Below are positions 5,477-12,136 of a stretch of DNA of 12,960 nt, in pieces. This DNA is from CAZMNF01 sp964567595 (GTDB taxonomy: Bacteria; Bipolaricaulota; Bipolaricaulia; RBG-16-55-9). Numbering within the stretch: position 1 is the stretch's first letter; each line of letters begins with the position of its first letter. The notes beneath the pieces are model-generated. The model did no database searches. It saw nothing but the letters and a program-made list of their open reading frames with translations, and was not told the origin of the DNA. The stretch lies in assembly GCA_964567595.1 (NCBI GenBank), contig CAZMNF010000054.1, positions 1 to 12,960 of the forward strand. The letters are read 5' to 3'. The translations under genes were made by a program, and so were the position numbers.

Positions 5477-6217
5477 ATGCCCCGAATGGTCGACAAGCAA
5501 CGAACGTTGGCGAGGCCCACGTTGCTGATCGCAATGATTGCGCTGGCGTTGACGGCAATGCTGGCGCCGACGGTCGGCGCCGTGGGCGAGCGCGCCGTCG
5601 CCGAGCTTTACAGCTCGGACGGCGAACTGGTCGGCTTGGCGTTCTTCGAGCAGGTCTCGGAGAGCACCGTCCGCATCACCGGCCCCGTGGAGGGGCTATC
5701 GAGCGGCCCGCACGGCGTGCATATCCACGAGACCGGCACCTGCGAGCCCCCCGACTTCACCTCGGCCGGCGGACATTTCAATCCCACCGGCGCGGAGCAC
5801 GGCTTGCAGAACCCCAACGGCCCCCACGCGGGGGACTTGCCCAATCTGAACGCGCCGGGCGACGGGCGCACGTGGCTGGAGTACGACACCGACCGGATCT
5901 CGCTCACCGATGGGCCTGCGTCGCTGTTCGACGAGGACGGCAGCGCGATTGTCATCCATGCGGGTGAGGACGACCAGCAAACCAACCCGTCGGGCGCCAG
6001 CGGCGATCGGGTCGTGTGCGGCGAGATCCGCCAGGCCGAGTCCACCGAGACGGCTCCTCCCAACGATGCCGACAACGGCGACATGGCGACGTCCGAGCAG
6101 GGCGAATCGGGCTCGACGGAATCCGCAGGCTCCGGATTGGCCCTCGGCCTCCCGGAAGTGGCCATCTTGGCGCTCGTTGGCGTGGGGCTGTTCTTCCTGG
6201 CGCGGATCGTGCTCTAG
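5477..6217 (+). CDS. sodC: Cu/Zn superoxide dismutase, membrane-tethered
   Basis: 246 residues. An N-terminal signal segment (about 13-35) is followed by a Cu/Zn SOD domain (about 38-186), an acidic Ser/Thr/Gly-rich linker (187-220) and a C-terminal membrane helix (222-246). The family's metal ligands are all visible: Cu ligands H82, H84 and H161, bridging H100, and Zn ligands H108, H117 and D120. The guiding arginine R178 and the disulfide cysteines C89 and C181 are also present. It converts superoxide to peroxide and oxygen outside the cytoplasmic membrane. The ATG has an excellent SD (AAGGAGG). It lies 27 bp after nadE, apparently in one operon. Its TAG stop overlaps the stop of the opposite-strand gene in the tetramer CTAG (6214-6217). 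Confidence 0.95.
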   Translation: MPRMVDKQRTLARPTLLIAMIALALTAMLAPTVGAVGERAVAELYSSDGELVGLAFFEQVSESTVRITGPVEGLSSGPHGVHIHETGTCEPPDFTSAGGHFNPTGAEHGLQNPNGPHAGDLPNLNAPGDGRTWLEYDTDRISLTDGPASLFDEDGSAIVIHAGEDDQQTNPSGASGDRVVCGEIRQAESTETAPPNDADNGDMATSEQGESGSTESAGSGLALGLPEVAILALVGVGLFFLARIVL

Positions 6218-6558
6218 GCGTCGCCGAGCAGCGCCATCGCGATGCGAATCGCGATCAGGATCCAGCCGGCCACGACCACGAGCCACACGACCCGTTTGGC
6301 CACTTCGGCGGCCGCTAGGAGAATCGTCAAGATGATGAGGAAGCCCAGCGGGTCGACGAGCCCGTCAAAGAGGCCCGCGGGCATCGCGTCGCCGAGGATC
6401 GTCTTCACCAGATCGACGACCAGCTGGCCCGCCCAGTGGGCGATGGTGTAGAGGAACGTAAAGACCTGGTCCAGAAAATCCCGGAACTGGCTGTCCGGAG
6501 GAACCGGGCTCTGTTGGGACGCGGTCTGCTGGAGCAACGCGCTCATCCGAGTGGTCAT
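6214..6558 (-). CDS. Small two-helix membrane protein, unknown function
   Basis: 114 residues, family not recognised. The N-terminus is Gln/Ser/Pro-rich (1-22), then an amphipathic stretch (25-56) with FLDQVFTFLYTIAHWAGQLVVDLVKTIL. Two hydrophobic helices follow at about 71-86 and 89-109, separated by the charged turn EVAKR. There are no cysteines or enzyme motifs. The ATG at 6558 has the SD AAGGAGGG about 10 nt upstream. A three-codon reading frame (ATG AGC GCA TGA, from 6566) lies between SD and start and might affect initiation. The gene is convergent with sodC, sharing the 4-nt stop overlap CTAG. It has its own -10 (TACAAT, 6599-6594), with a GGAC-N4-GTCC dyad upstream. The coding call rests on the SD, the coherent membrane pattern and the exact packing. 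Confidence 0.72.
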   Translation of the reverse strand: MTTRMSALLQQTASQQSPVPPDSQFRDFLDQVFTFLYTIAHWAGQLVVDLVKTILGDAMPAGLFDGLVDPLGFLIILTILLAAAEVAKRVVWLVVVAGWILIAIRIAMALLGDA

Positions 6559-6593
6559 GCGCTCATGCCCTCCTTCGAGCGGCTTGCGCCTTC

Positions 6594-6640
6594 ATTGTAG
6601 GGGCTACCGATCGTGTCCACATTCGATCGGACGACTGTCC
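6594..6640 (-). promoter_or_regulatory. -10 box and GGAC-N4-GTCC dyad upstream of the small membrane protein gene
   Basis: The -10 is TACAAT (6599-6594), start near 6587, with no convincing -35 at the right distance. The dyad CGGAC-GACT-GTCCC has core 6629-6640 and centre 6634.5, about -47.5 from that start. This differs by 6 bp from the class II spacing seen at the kinase promoter, so activation by the same contact is doubtful. The rest of 6641-6833 contains an AT-rich patch (6729-6761) and a hairpin, but no gene I can support. Confidence 0.38.
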
Positions 6641-6767
6641 CCTCTGGCATGCACACCCGAGGGGTCGCGAGGCCGCTGAATGCGCATGCGGACGATCCCT
6701 GCGTCCTCCCCGTCGCGCGGGCTGGCTTCTAACATAAACGTATCTTGCTAGACATTTAGCGTGGCGC

Positions 6768-6800
6768 GGAAGCGGGGGTCGATCGCTGGCTCCCGCTTTC
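6768..6800 (-). terminator. Weak hairpin downstream of the M20 peptidase gene
   Basis: GGAAGCGGGGG (6768-6778) can pair with TCCCGCTTTC (about 6790-6800), allowing G-U pairs, around an 11-nt loop. It begins 34 nt past the peptidase stop codon. No T-run follows on the minus strand, so it is at best a poor intrinsic terminator or an RNA 3'-end stabiliser. Confidence 0.25.
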
Positions 6801-6833
6801 GTCGTTGCCACCCGACATCCGTCCTTCCCATCG

Positions 6834-8213
6834 TCATCCAGCCGCCGACGGAGCCTGCGACGAGGAGAAACGTCCGAGGACCGCCGCGATCCACTTCGCG
6901 CCGCCGACCAGCGCGTCGATGCGTTGATTCTCGTTCGGGGCGTGGGTGTTGGTCTCCGGATGGTTGCAGCCGATCGCGACCGTCGGCAGGCCCAACACGT
7001 TGGTGAACAGATACATGGGCCCGGATCCGGCCGATCCGACGTGCACGTTGGGCGTTCGGCCCCAGACCTCTTCGGCCGTTTCTCGGGCCACTTGAGCGAT
7101 CTCGGCATCCAACGACGTGCGCGCTGCCGGATTCTCCGACTGGATCGTGAGATCGATGTCGTCGAATCCCTGCTCTGCCAAATGGCGCCGGAGCAGGTCC
7201 GCCAGTCGATCGGGGTCCTGATCGGGCACGAGGCGGAAATCCATTTTGGCCATGGCGTAAGCGGGAAGCACCGTCTTGTGCCCCTCGCCGATGTAGCCGG
7301 AATAGAACCCCGCCACGTTGGCCGTCGGCGCGCCCGTGAGCGCTTTCTTCAATGCCAGACCGGACATGCCGGTCAGAAACTCGTCAAGCCCGAGCTCGCG
7401 CTTGAGGCGGTCTTCCGCGAGCGGTTCGGCCTCCAGCGCGGCCAACTCGGCCTCGGTGAACTCGCGCACGTTGTCGTACCAACCGTCGATCGTGATGCGT
7501 CCCTGGCCGTCGCTGATCGTGTCGATCGCTTTCAACAGGCGCCATGCCGGATTCGGCGCGATCGCCGCGCGGGCGGAGTGAGCGTCGCGCTCGAGCGTCC
7601 GGATGGAGAGCTCGACGTAGAGCATCCCCTTCAGGCCCAGCGTCACGCCGGGCACATCGTCGTCGTCGAGCCCGCCGAACTCCCAGATCGCTGCGTCGCC
7701 CGTCAGCCGGTCCTTGTGACGATGGACGAACGCGCCGAAGTGTGGGCTTCCCGTCTCCTCTTCGCCCTCGACGACGAACTTGACGTTGCACGGCAGTTCG
7801 CCGTGGATCTCCAGGAACGCTTCCATGGCCGCCAATCGCGAGACGATGTTGCCCTTGTTGTCCGCGGCACCGCGGGCGTAGATCCGCCCGTCGCGGATCT
7901 CGCCCGCCCAGGGGTCGCTGTCCCACAGCTCAAGTGGCTCGGCCGGCTGGACGTCATAGTGGTCATAGATGACGATCGTCCGCGTGGCACCGGGGACGCG
8001 GCGCTCGGCGTAGACGACGGGCGGCCCGTCCTCGAGGGGAACGATTTCGGCCTCGAGGCCGCTTTCGCTCAGCATGTCGCGGGTCAGCTCCGCGCATTCG
8101 GCCATGCCGTGGTTCTGTGCCGACACGCTCGGCTGGCCGCAGAGCGTCTGCAGGCGTCGAATCGTCCGTTGATCGTGATCGTCGATGTGCGCGTACACGG
8201 GCGTGAGGTCCAC
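6834..8213 (-). CDS. M20-family metallopeptidase (dipeptidase-like)
   Basis: 459 residues from a GTG at 8213, the usual length for M20 dipeptidases of the carnosinase/CPG2-like group. Metal-site residues: H85 and D87 in YDHYDVQP, bridging D118 in ARGAADNKGN, the catalytic/ligand pair E151-E152 in EGEEETGS, E178 in AIWEFGG (Glu replaces the Asp of some relatives), and a C-terminal His in NTHAPNE. A dimerisation lid domain lies in the middle. It should hydrolyse di- or small peptides or N-acyl amino acids in the cytosol with two metal ions. An ATG in frame at 8324 is unlikely: the GTG has an AGAGGAGG SD seven nt upstream, and a promoter at 8283-8254 lies between the two. The gene is transcribed on its own, after a terminator. 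Confidence 0.94.
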   Translation of the reverse strand: MDLTPVYAHIDDHDQRTIRRLQTLCGQPSVSAQNHGMAECAELTRDMLSESGLEAEIVPLEDGPPVVYAERRVPGATRTIVIYDHYDVQPAEPLELWDSDPWAGEIRDGRIYARGAADNKGNIVSRLAAMEAFLEIHGELPCNVKFVVEGEEETGSPHFGAFVHRHKDRLTGDAAIWEFGGLDDDDVPGVTLGLKGMLYVELSIRTLERDAHSARAAIAPNPAWRLLKAIDTISDGQGRITIDGWYDNVREFTEAELAALEAEPLAEDRLKRELGLDEFLTGMSGLALKKALTGAPTANVAGFYSGYIGEGHKTVLPAYAMAKMDFRLVPDQDPDRLADLLRRHLAEQGFDDIDLTIQSENPAARTSLDAEIAQVARETAEEVWGRTPNVHVGSAGSGPMYLFTNVLGLPTVAIGCNHPETNTHAPNENQRIDALVGGAKWIAAVLGRFSSSQAPSAAG

Positions 8214-8253
8214 GTTGGGCCTCCTCTCGGGAATGACAAAGCGTTGGCCCAAA

Positions 8254-8283
8254 GTATAGATCGGCCGCGTCAGGGTCGACAAA
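8254..8283 (-). promoter_or_regulatory. Promoter of the M20 peptidase gene
   Basis: TTGTCG (8283-8278), an 18-bp spacer, then TATACT (8259-8254). The start would be near 8247, giving a 34-nt leader that contains the SD. It abuts the terminator of the preceding lipoprotein gene, and the T-rich end of that terminator overlaps the -35. Confidence 0.6.
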
Positions 8284-8317
8284 CGGGCCGCCGACGGTTG
8301 GCCCGTCGACGGCCCGC
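8278..8317 (-). terminator. Intrinsic terminator of the PKD lipoprotein gene
   Basis: On the minus strand a 14-bp stem (8317-8304 with 8298-8285, one G-U pair) closes a 5-nt loop GCCAA and is followed by TTTGTCG. The stem starts 45 nt after the lipoprotein stop codon. The T-tract is short, but the stem is very strong. It is the best intrinsic terminator in the window. Confidence 0.7.
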
Positions 8318-8362
8318 GTCTCACGTTTCTCCAGGCGTGAGCTCGTTATTCCGTTCGGAAGC

Positions 8363-9199
8363 TTACGGCATGGCAGGTTCTTCGGAGGGCGTTTGGGATT
8401 CGCCGTCCGGCAGCACGACGTTGAGGTCGGAGCGGAGCGTCAACTCCTCCGACTTGCCCCAGCCGCCGGGATGGCACTTGACGAACCCCTCCATCCAGAG
8501 ATCCGTCTCTTCCGGCGTCTGCCAGAGTTTGACGTCGTAGATCAGCGTCCGCTGGGTGCCGGCCTCCATCATCTCGTACGAGACGAGCGTGGGGTTCTGC
8601 TGCACGCGGAACTGCGGAAACCACGTCGTGTCTTCCCAAATGACGAAACGGACGTCTTGATGGGCGGTGATGCGTACTTCCACTTGGAACTCCTCGCCGA
8701 CGCGGATCTCGCGCGGCAGCGTCCGCTCGATCGTGCAGTACTCGCCCTCGTTGACGTTGTGCTGTACCTGCGGTTGCTCGGGCTCGGGCCGGCGCGCGGA
8801 CACCGACGTCGAGGCGCTCGCTTCGCGCCCGCTCGAGGTCACAACCCGCAGGCTGACGTCGTATTCCCCTTCGTCGTCGAAGGTGTGGGTGACTTCCTCG
8901 CCCGTCGTTGACGACCCGTCGCCGAATTCCCAGTTGTAGACAACCACGCGCTCCTCGGCGTCCTCAGGCAGATGGACTTGGCCCCGGAACGTGAACGTCA
9001 TCGGCCCCGAGCTGCTCTCGCTTGCCACGCAGTTGCTGCAGTCGTAGGAGATCATGGCCTGGAGCTCATCTTGGGGCTCCGACGCCGCCGGCGTCGGCTC
9101 GTCCGCGGGCGGGACCACCGGCTCCCAACCGCAGCCGCTGACCAAGAGCAACAGCGGCACCAGTGCCACTAGCCCCAGCCGTGCCAGGGTGGCTCTCAT
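8363..9199 (-). CDS. PKD-domain lipoprotein, unknown role
   Basis: 278 residues. A lipoprotein signal ends in the lipobox VSGC, with lipidated C23. A Pro/Glu-rich spacer follows (27-47), then a short segment with C54-S-N-C57, and a PKD domain (about 66-136) with the typical W90-E-F-G-D94-G and HTF...GEYDVSLRV motifs. An unassigned beta-rich domain fills about 150-265 and contains REIRVGEEFQVEVRI and a Trp-rich stretch. The tail is acidic. PKD domains mediate protein or carbohydrate contacts on cell surfaces, so the protein probably sits on the outer face of the membrane. The ATG at 9199 has a strong SD (GAGGAGGG), and TATCAT (9237-9232) is a likely -10. A terminator follows. I see no catalytic motif. 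Confidence 0.88.
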   Translation of the reverse strand: MRATLARLGLVALVPLLLLVSGCGWEPVVPPADEPTPAASEPQDELQAMISYDCSNCVASESSSGPMTFTFRGQVHLPEDAEERVVVYNWEFGDGSSTTGEEVTHTFDDEGEYDVSLRVVTSSGREASASTSVSARRPEPEQPQVQHNVNEGEYCTIERTLPREIRVGEEFQVEVRITAHQDVRFVIWEDTTWFPQFRVQQNPTLVSYEMMEAGTQRTLIYDVKLWQTPEETDLWMEGFVKCHPGGWGKSEELTLRSDLNVVLPDGESQTPSEEPAMP

Positions 9200-9328
9200 C
9201 GGTATCCCTCCTCAGGGACAGCTTCGCTCCCATGATAGGCCAGCAAAGCGGGAATCTGCGCGGGTCTGTGCCTGCCCCACGCTGGACATTGGCCCGCCCC
9301 AACGACGGCATGCGAGCACCTTGAGTCG

Positions 9329-9340
9329 GGACATGTGTCC
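9329..9340. promoter_or_regulatory. GGAC-N4-GTCC dyad between tRNA-Lys and the lipoprotein gene
   Basis: GGGAC-ATGT-GTCCT, core 9329-9340. The inner bases extend the symmetry to GGACA-N2-TGTCC, as at 3308. It lies 92 bp upstream of the lipoprotein -10 and about 70 nt past the tRNA 3' end. Neither flank has a -10 at the class II distance. In RNA it could fold with the flanking TTGAG/CTCAA as a small bulged hairpin, so it may be an RNA structure, not an operator. Confidence 0.35.
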
Positions 9341-9408
9341 TCAATTAGAGCAACACCGTCTCGTTCATCGCGTTAGCTGGCCGGCTGTGAGCAGGGTTGA
9401 GGGCAGGG

Positions 9409-9483
9409 TGGTGGGTCGCGGAGGACTCGAACCTCCAACCTTCCGGTTAAGAGCCGGATGCTCTGCCTTTGAGCTAGCGACCC
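9409..9483 (-). tRNA. tRNA-Lys (anticodon CTT)
   Basis: Full cloverleaf on the minus strand. Acceptor GGGTCGC/GCGACCC (9483-9477 with 9419-9413); D-arm GCTC/GAGC with GG in the loop; anticodon stem TCCGG/CCGGA around the loop CTCTTAA, anticodon CTT at 9451-9449; variable loop AGGTT; T-arm GGAGG/CCTCC with loop TTCGAGT; discriminator A at 9412. The CCA end is encoded (9411-9409). It reads AAG lysine codons. Its promoter is at 9592-9564. Confidence 0.97.
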
Positions 9484-9563
9484 TCGCCGAAAACTTGACA
9501 GCTTCCCGTCCGCAGCCACAGCGCTGCTATTCGATGTGAAGCGTGTCAGTGGCGCTAGCGACA

Positions 9564-9592
9564 ATGATAATGCCCCATCTAGATCCCGTCAA
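9564..9592 (-). promoter_or_regulatory. Promoter of tRNA-Lys
   Basis: TTGACG (9592-9587), a 17-bp spacer, then TATCAT (9569-9564); each hexamer matches consensus at five of six positions. The start would be near 9557, giving a 5' leader of about 74 nt to be removed from the tRNA precursor. It lies back-to-back with the rarA promoter. Confidence 0.7.
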
Positions 9593-9602
9593 GGCGGCAA
9601 TT

Positions 9603-9631
9603 TGGACGGTCCGTAGCCGCCATCCTAGAAT
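9603..9631 (+). promoter_or_regulatory. Promoter of rarA, leaderless
   Basis: TGGACG (9603-9608), a 17-bp spacer, then TAGAAT (9626-9631). The ATG follows after 6 nt at 9638, so transcription should start at or next to the start codon. There is no SD. Confidence 0.6.
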
Positions 9632-9637
9632 GCCGTT

Positions 9638-10975
9638 ATGGAATCGCTCTTTGCCGATTCGGGCGAGCGCGAGCCTTTAGCCGAGCGGATGCGGCCGCGC
9701 ACCTTGGACGAGTTCGTCGGCCAGGCTCACCTCGTCGGCGAGGGCAAGCCGCTGCGAGTGATGCTCGAAGGTCGACAGGTCCGCTCGCTCGTCTTCTGGG
9801 GCCCGCCCGGCACGGGCAAAACGACCCTCGGCCAGATCATCGCCGGGATCTATGGCGCGTCGTTCCGCCACTTCAGTGCGGTTCGCGCCTCCATCAAGGC
9901 GATCCAGAGGGCAATGGATGCCTCGCAGGAGAGCTTCCGATCCCAGGGGGCCCGCGATCTTATCTTCGTCGACGAAATCCATCGCTACAACAAGGCCCAG
10001 CAGGCCGTCTTCCTTCCCTACGTCGAGGAGGGGGCAGTCATCTTGATCGGGGCAACGACGGAAAATCCATCGTTTGAGATCATCAACCCGCTTTTGTCGC
10101 GGTCGTCGGTGTTCACGCTCAATCCCCTGTCAGCCGCAGACGTCCGGGCCATTCTGGAGCAGGCGCTAACGGACGAGGCGCGCGGTTTGGGCGATGGAAG
10201 CCTGTCGCTGACGGCGGAGGCGAGCGAGTTCATCGCCGCCAGCTGCGACGGCGACGCCCGACGGGCGCTCAACCTCCTCGAGCTTTCCGCGGACCTGACG
10301 GCCAGCGACACGATCGAGCTGGCGAGCGTCCAAGAAGCGTTCCAACGGAAAACGCCCGCTTATGACAAATCGGGCGAGGAACACTACAATCAGATCTCCG
10401 CGCTCCACAAGGCGGTCCGCAACTCCGAACCCGATGCCGCGCTCTACTGGCTGGCGCGCATGCTCGCTTCGGGAGAGGATCCGCTCTACTTGGCACGCCG
10501 GCTGGTCCGCATGGCCAGCGAGGACATCGGGATGGCCGATCCCCAGGCGTTGTCGGTGGCGTTGACGGGCAAGGACGCCTACGACTTTCTCGGAGCGCCC
10601 GAGGGCGAGCTGGCCCTCGCCCAAGTGACGGCCTATTTGGCCACAGCCCCGAAGAGCAACGCGATCTACACGGCATTTGGCGAGGCCCGTCAGGACGTCG
10701 AGCAGACGCGGCACGAACCCGTGCCGCTCCACATCCGCAACGCCGTCACGACCCTGATGGCCGAGGTCGGCTACGGCGAGGGATACCAGTACGCCCACGC
10801 GTACGACGAGGGCGTCACGCCGATGAGCTCCATGCCCGAATCCCTCCAAGATCGACAGTACTACCGGCCGACCCAGCGCGGCTACGAGGCCCAGGTCCAG
10901 AGCAGGCTCGAACGCTGGGAGGCGCGACGCCGGGACTTGGCCTCGCGTGAAGGCCCCGGTGATGGAGCCCATTAA
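9638..10975 (+). CDS. rarA: Replication-associated recombination protein A (AAA+ ATPase, MgsA/RarA)
   Basis: 445 residues, almost the length of E. coli RarA. Order of parts: N-terminal RPRTLDEFVGQAHLVGEGKPL; Walker A GPPGTGKT (55-62); Walker B LIFVDEIHR (108-116); sensor 1 IGATTENP (138-145); arginine finger R155 in LLSRSSVF; and sensor 2 around GDARRALNLLE. A C-terminal domain with LVRMASEDIGMADP and the conserved end AYDEGVTPMSSMPESLQDRQYYRPTQRGYE follows. RarA forms tetramers that act at stalled replication forks with single-strand binding protein. The start has no SD; the -10 is directly upstream. The gene converges with the GIY-YIG gene, sharing the stop tetramer TTAA (10972-10975). Confidence 0.97.
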   Translation: MESLFADSGEREPLAERMRPRTLDEFVGQAHLVGEGKPLRVMLEGRQVRSLVFWGPPGTGKTTLGQIIAGIYGASFRHFSAVRASIKAIQRAMDASQESFRSQGARDLIFVDEIHRYNKAQQAVFLPYVEEGAVILIGATTENPSFEIINPLLSRSSVFTLNPLSAADVRAILEQALTDEARGLGDGSLSLTAEASEFIAASCDGDARRALNLLELSADLTASDTIELASVQEAFQRKTPAYDKSGEEHYNQISALHKAVRNSEPDAALYWLARMLASGEDPLYLARRLVRMASEDIGMADPQALSVALTGKDAYDFLGAPEGELALAQVTAYLATAPKSNAIYTAFGEARQDVEQTRHEPVPLHIRNAVTTLMAEVGYGEGYQYAHAYDEGVTPMSSMPESLQDRQYYRPTQRGYEAQVQSRLERWEARRRDLASREGPGDGAH

Positions 10976-11316
10976 TCGAAAATGTCGCAGTGGGGGCAGC
11001 CCCAGTCGGTCCCTTCGGGACGCTGGGGGTGCTCGTCGTTGTCGAGCCGGAATTGGCTCTCGCTGTGGTAGTGATACAGGTCGCAGGCGCGCCGGAAGCG
11101 CTCGTAGGTGTCGCCCTCGTAGTCGTAGCTGAAGTAGCGGTAGTAGCGCGTCTCCGCCACCCGTTCCGCCCAGTCGTGCAGCTCGGCATTCAAATCGTCA
11201 GCCTGCCCGATGTAACGGACGGGATCGGAGTCCGTGCCCATCAAGAAGTAGAGGCCAGGGTAGCGGGCCACGTCGCGGTCGATGATCTGCGGGCGGAGCG
11301 AGCGTCGATGCTTCAC
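10972..11316 (-). CDS. Small GIY-YIG-fold protein with C-terminal CxxC, probably not a standard nuclease
   Basis: 114 residues from a GTG at 11316, chosen because GGAGGAGG lies 5 nt upstream and a TATAAT -10 lies at 11341-11336; longer in-frame starts run into the rhomboid-like gene. The fold signature is PGLYFLMG (20-27) and VRYIGQA (33-39). The helix that normally carries the catalytic Arg reads DLNAELHDWAERV, with no Arg at the usual place after YIG. A later Glu (E72, in TYERFRRAC) fits the family's metal Glu only loosely. The C-terminus has CPHC (107-110), possibly half of a metal site. UvrC and homing nucleases are far larger and have an intact Arg. Function unknown: perhaps a nucleic-acid binder or a divergent nuclease. 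It is convergent with rarA. Confidence 0.75.
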   Translation of the reverse strand: MKHRRSLRPQIIDRDVARYPGLYFLMGTDSDPVRYIGQADDLNAELHDWAERVAETRYYRYFSYDYEGDTYERFRRACDLYHYHSESQFRLDNDEHPQRPEGTDWGCPHCDIFD

Positions 11317-11335
11317 GAGAGCCTCCTCCGGATAA

Positions 11336-11341
11336 ATTATA
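11336..11341 (-). promoter_or_regulatory. -10 box of the GIY-YIG gene
   Basis: A perfect TATAAT. TTGCGG (11365-11360) with an 18-bp spacer is a weak -35. The start near 11329 leaves a 13-nt leader just long enough for the SD. The box lies in the 58-bp gap after the rhomboid-like gene, so the GIY-YIG gene can be expressed alone. Confidence 0.5.
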
Positions 11342-11374
11342 GGAAACGCGCGCGACGAGCCGCAACGATTCGCC

Positions 11375-12136
11375 TCAAGGCCGCGGCCCTCGACGACGCA
11401 GGCGCTCCCAGTAGTAGAGCAGCCAGTCGAGCGCGTGCTGGAGGGCGTTCGGCGGGCCGTCGGCCCGCGTCCGCGGTCGGCGTTGGCGCGCATAGACCCA
11501 CTGGTCGCGCCCTCGAGTGTAGACGTAAGCCGTGATGACGCCGGCCAAGGCGAAGATCGCCAGCCATGGTCCACCAAAGCCAGCATAGACGAAGTACGTC
11601 AGCCCGACGACGCCCCACATGAGGTAGCGGCCTTTGATGGGGAGCACGAAGCCCATGAGCACCATCTGGTCCGGGTTCATGACGCAGAAGGCCACCATCA
11701 CGGCCGCCAACGGCATCCAGAGCCCGCTCAGCGCGACCGTCGGGACCGTGCTGACGAGGCCCAGCAGCAGGCTTCCCACGGCGAGGCTGGTCGATGTCAC
11801 GAGCGTAATGCCCGCGAGGAATTGCAGATAACGCCGGCTCGTCCAGGAGCGTTCGACGGTGCCGCCGAAAGCCCAGAGCATGTATCCGGTCAGCAAAAGC
11901 GCGATGATGTTGTCGGTGATGAGCGGATAGGTGAGCAGCGACCAGGGTTTGACGTAGAAGCGGGCGCTGTCGAACGCGATCCACGGGGCGGGATCGGCCC
12001 CCTGAGCCGCGGCGGCGATCAGGAAGCGCAAGAGAAACGTTGCGACGTTGATCGCGATCAGCGAGCGCGTCACGGGCTCGGGCGTGCGCCACACGTAGGA
12101 GCCGAGGCGGCGCCAGTAGTAGCGGAGTTCCGTCAT
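11375..12136 (-). CDS. Rhomboid-like integral membrane protein, probably catalytically inactive
   Basis: 253 residues with about six membrane helices. The rhomboid superfamily pattern is visible: PWSLLTYPLI, then LWAFGGTVERSW (first loop region), VALSGLW (134-140) at the GxSG position, and a following LMGFVLPIKGRYLMWG like the usual family strand before helix 5. The active-site Ser equivalent S137 is kept, but the first Gly of GxSG is Ala135. The catalytic His of the last helix is absent: GGPWLAIFALAG has no His, and no His occurs before the cytosolic tail. The tail (from 206) is basic. This suggests a pseudoprotease that binds or escorts membrane proteins. The ATG overlaps the yggS stop as ATGA (12136-12133), with GGGAGG upstream, so the two are translationally coupled. 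Confidence 0.83.
   Translation of the reverse strand: MTELRYYWRRLGSYVWRTPEPVTRSLIAINVATFLLRFLIAAAAQGADPAPWIAFDSARFYVKPWSLLTYPLITDNIIALLLTGYMLWAFGGTVERSWTSRRYLQFLAGITLVTSTSLAVGSLLLGLVSTVPTVALSGLWMPLAAVMVAFCVMNPDQMVLMGFVLPIKGRYLMWGVVGLTYFVYAGFGGPWLAIFALAGVITAYVYTRGRDQWVYARQRRPRTRADGPPNALQHALDWLLYYWERLRRRGPRP

Noticed and set aside
6140..6217. LPxTG-like or other sorting signal at the SodC C-terminus (GLPEVA plus hydrophobic stretch)
   Set aside because: Thr-Gly and the basic tail are absent; a simple membrane helix is enough to explain it.
8214..8324. Longer M20 start at the ATG at 8324
   Set aside because: The promoter (-10 at 8259-8254) lies inside this extension, it would overlap the upstream terminator, and the GTG at 8213 has a strong SD.
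6924..8540. Long + strand open frame opposite the M20 peptidase
   Set aside because: It is a shadow of the peptidase and part of the lipoprotein gene, has no promoter or SD, and gives an Arg/Val-rich translation without domains.
11317..11586. Longer GIY-YIG protein starting at 11586
   Set aside because: The extension overlaps the rhomboid-like gene in another frame and has no domain similarity, and the GTG at 11316 has its own SD and TATAAT box.
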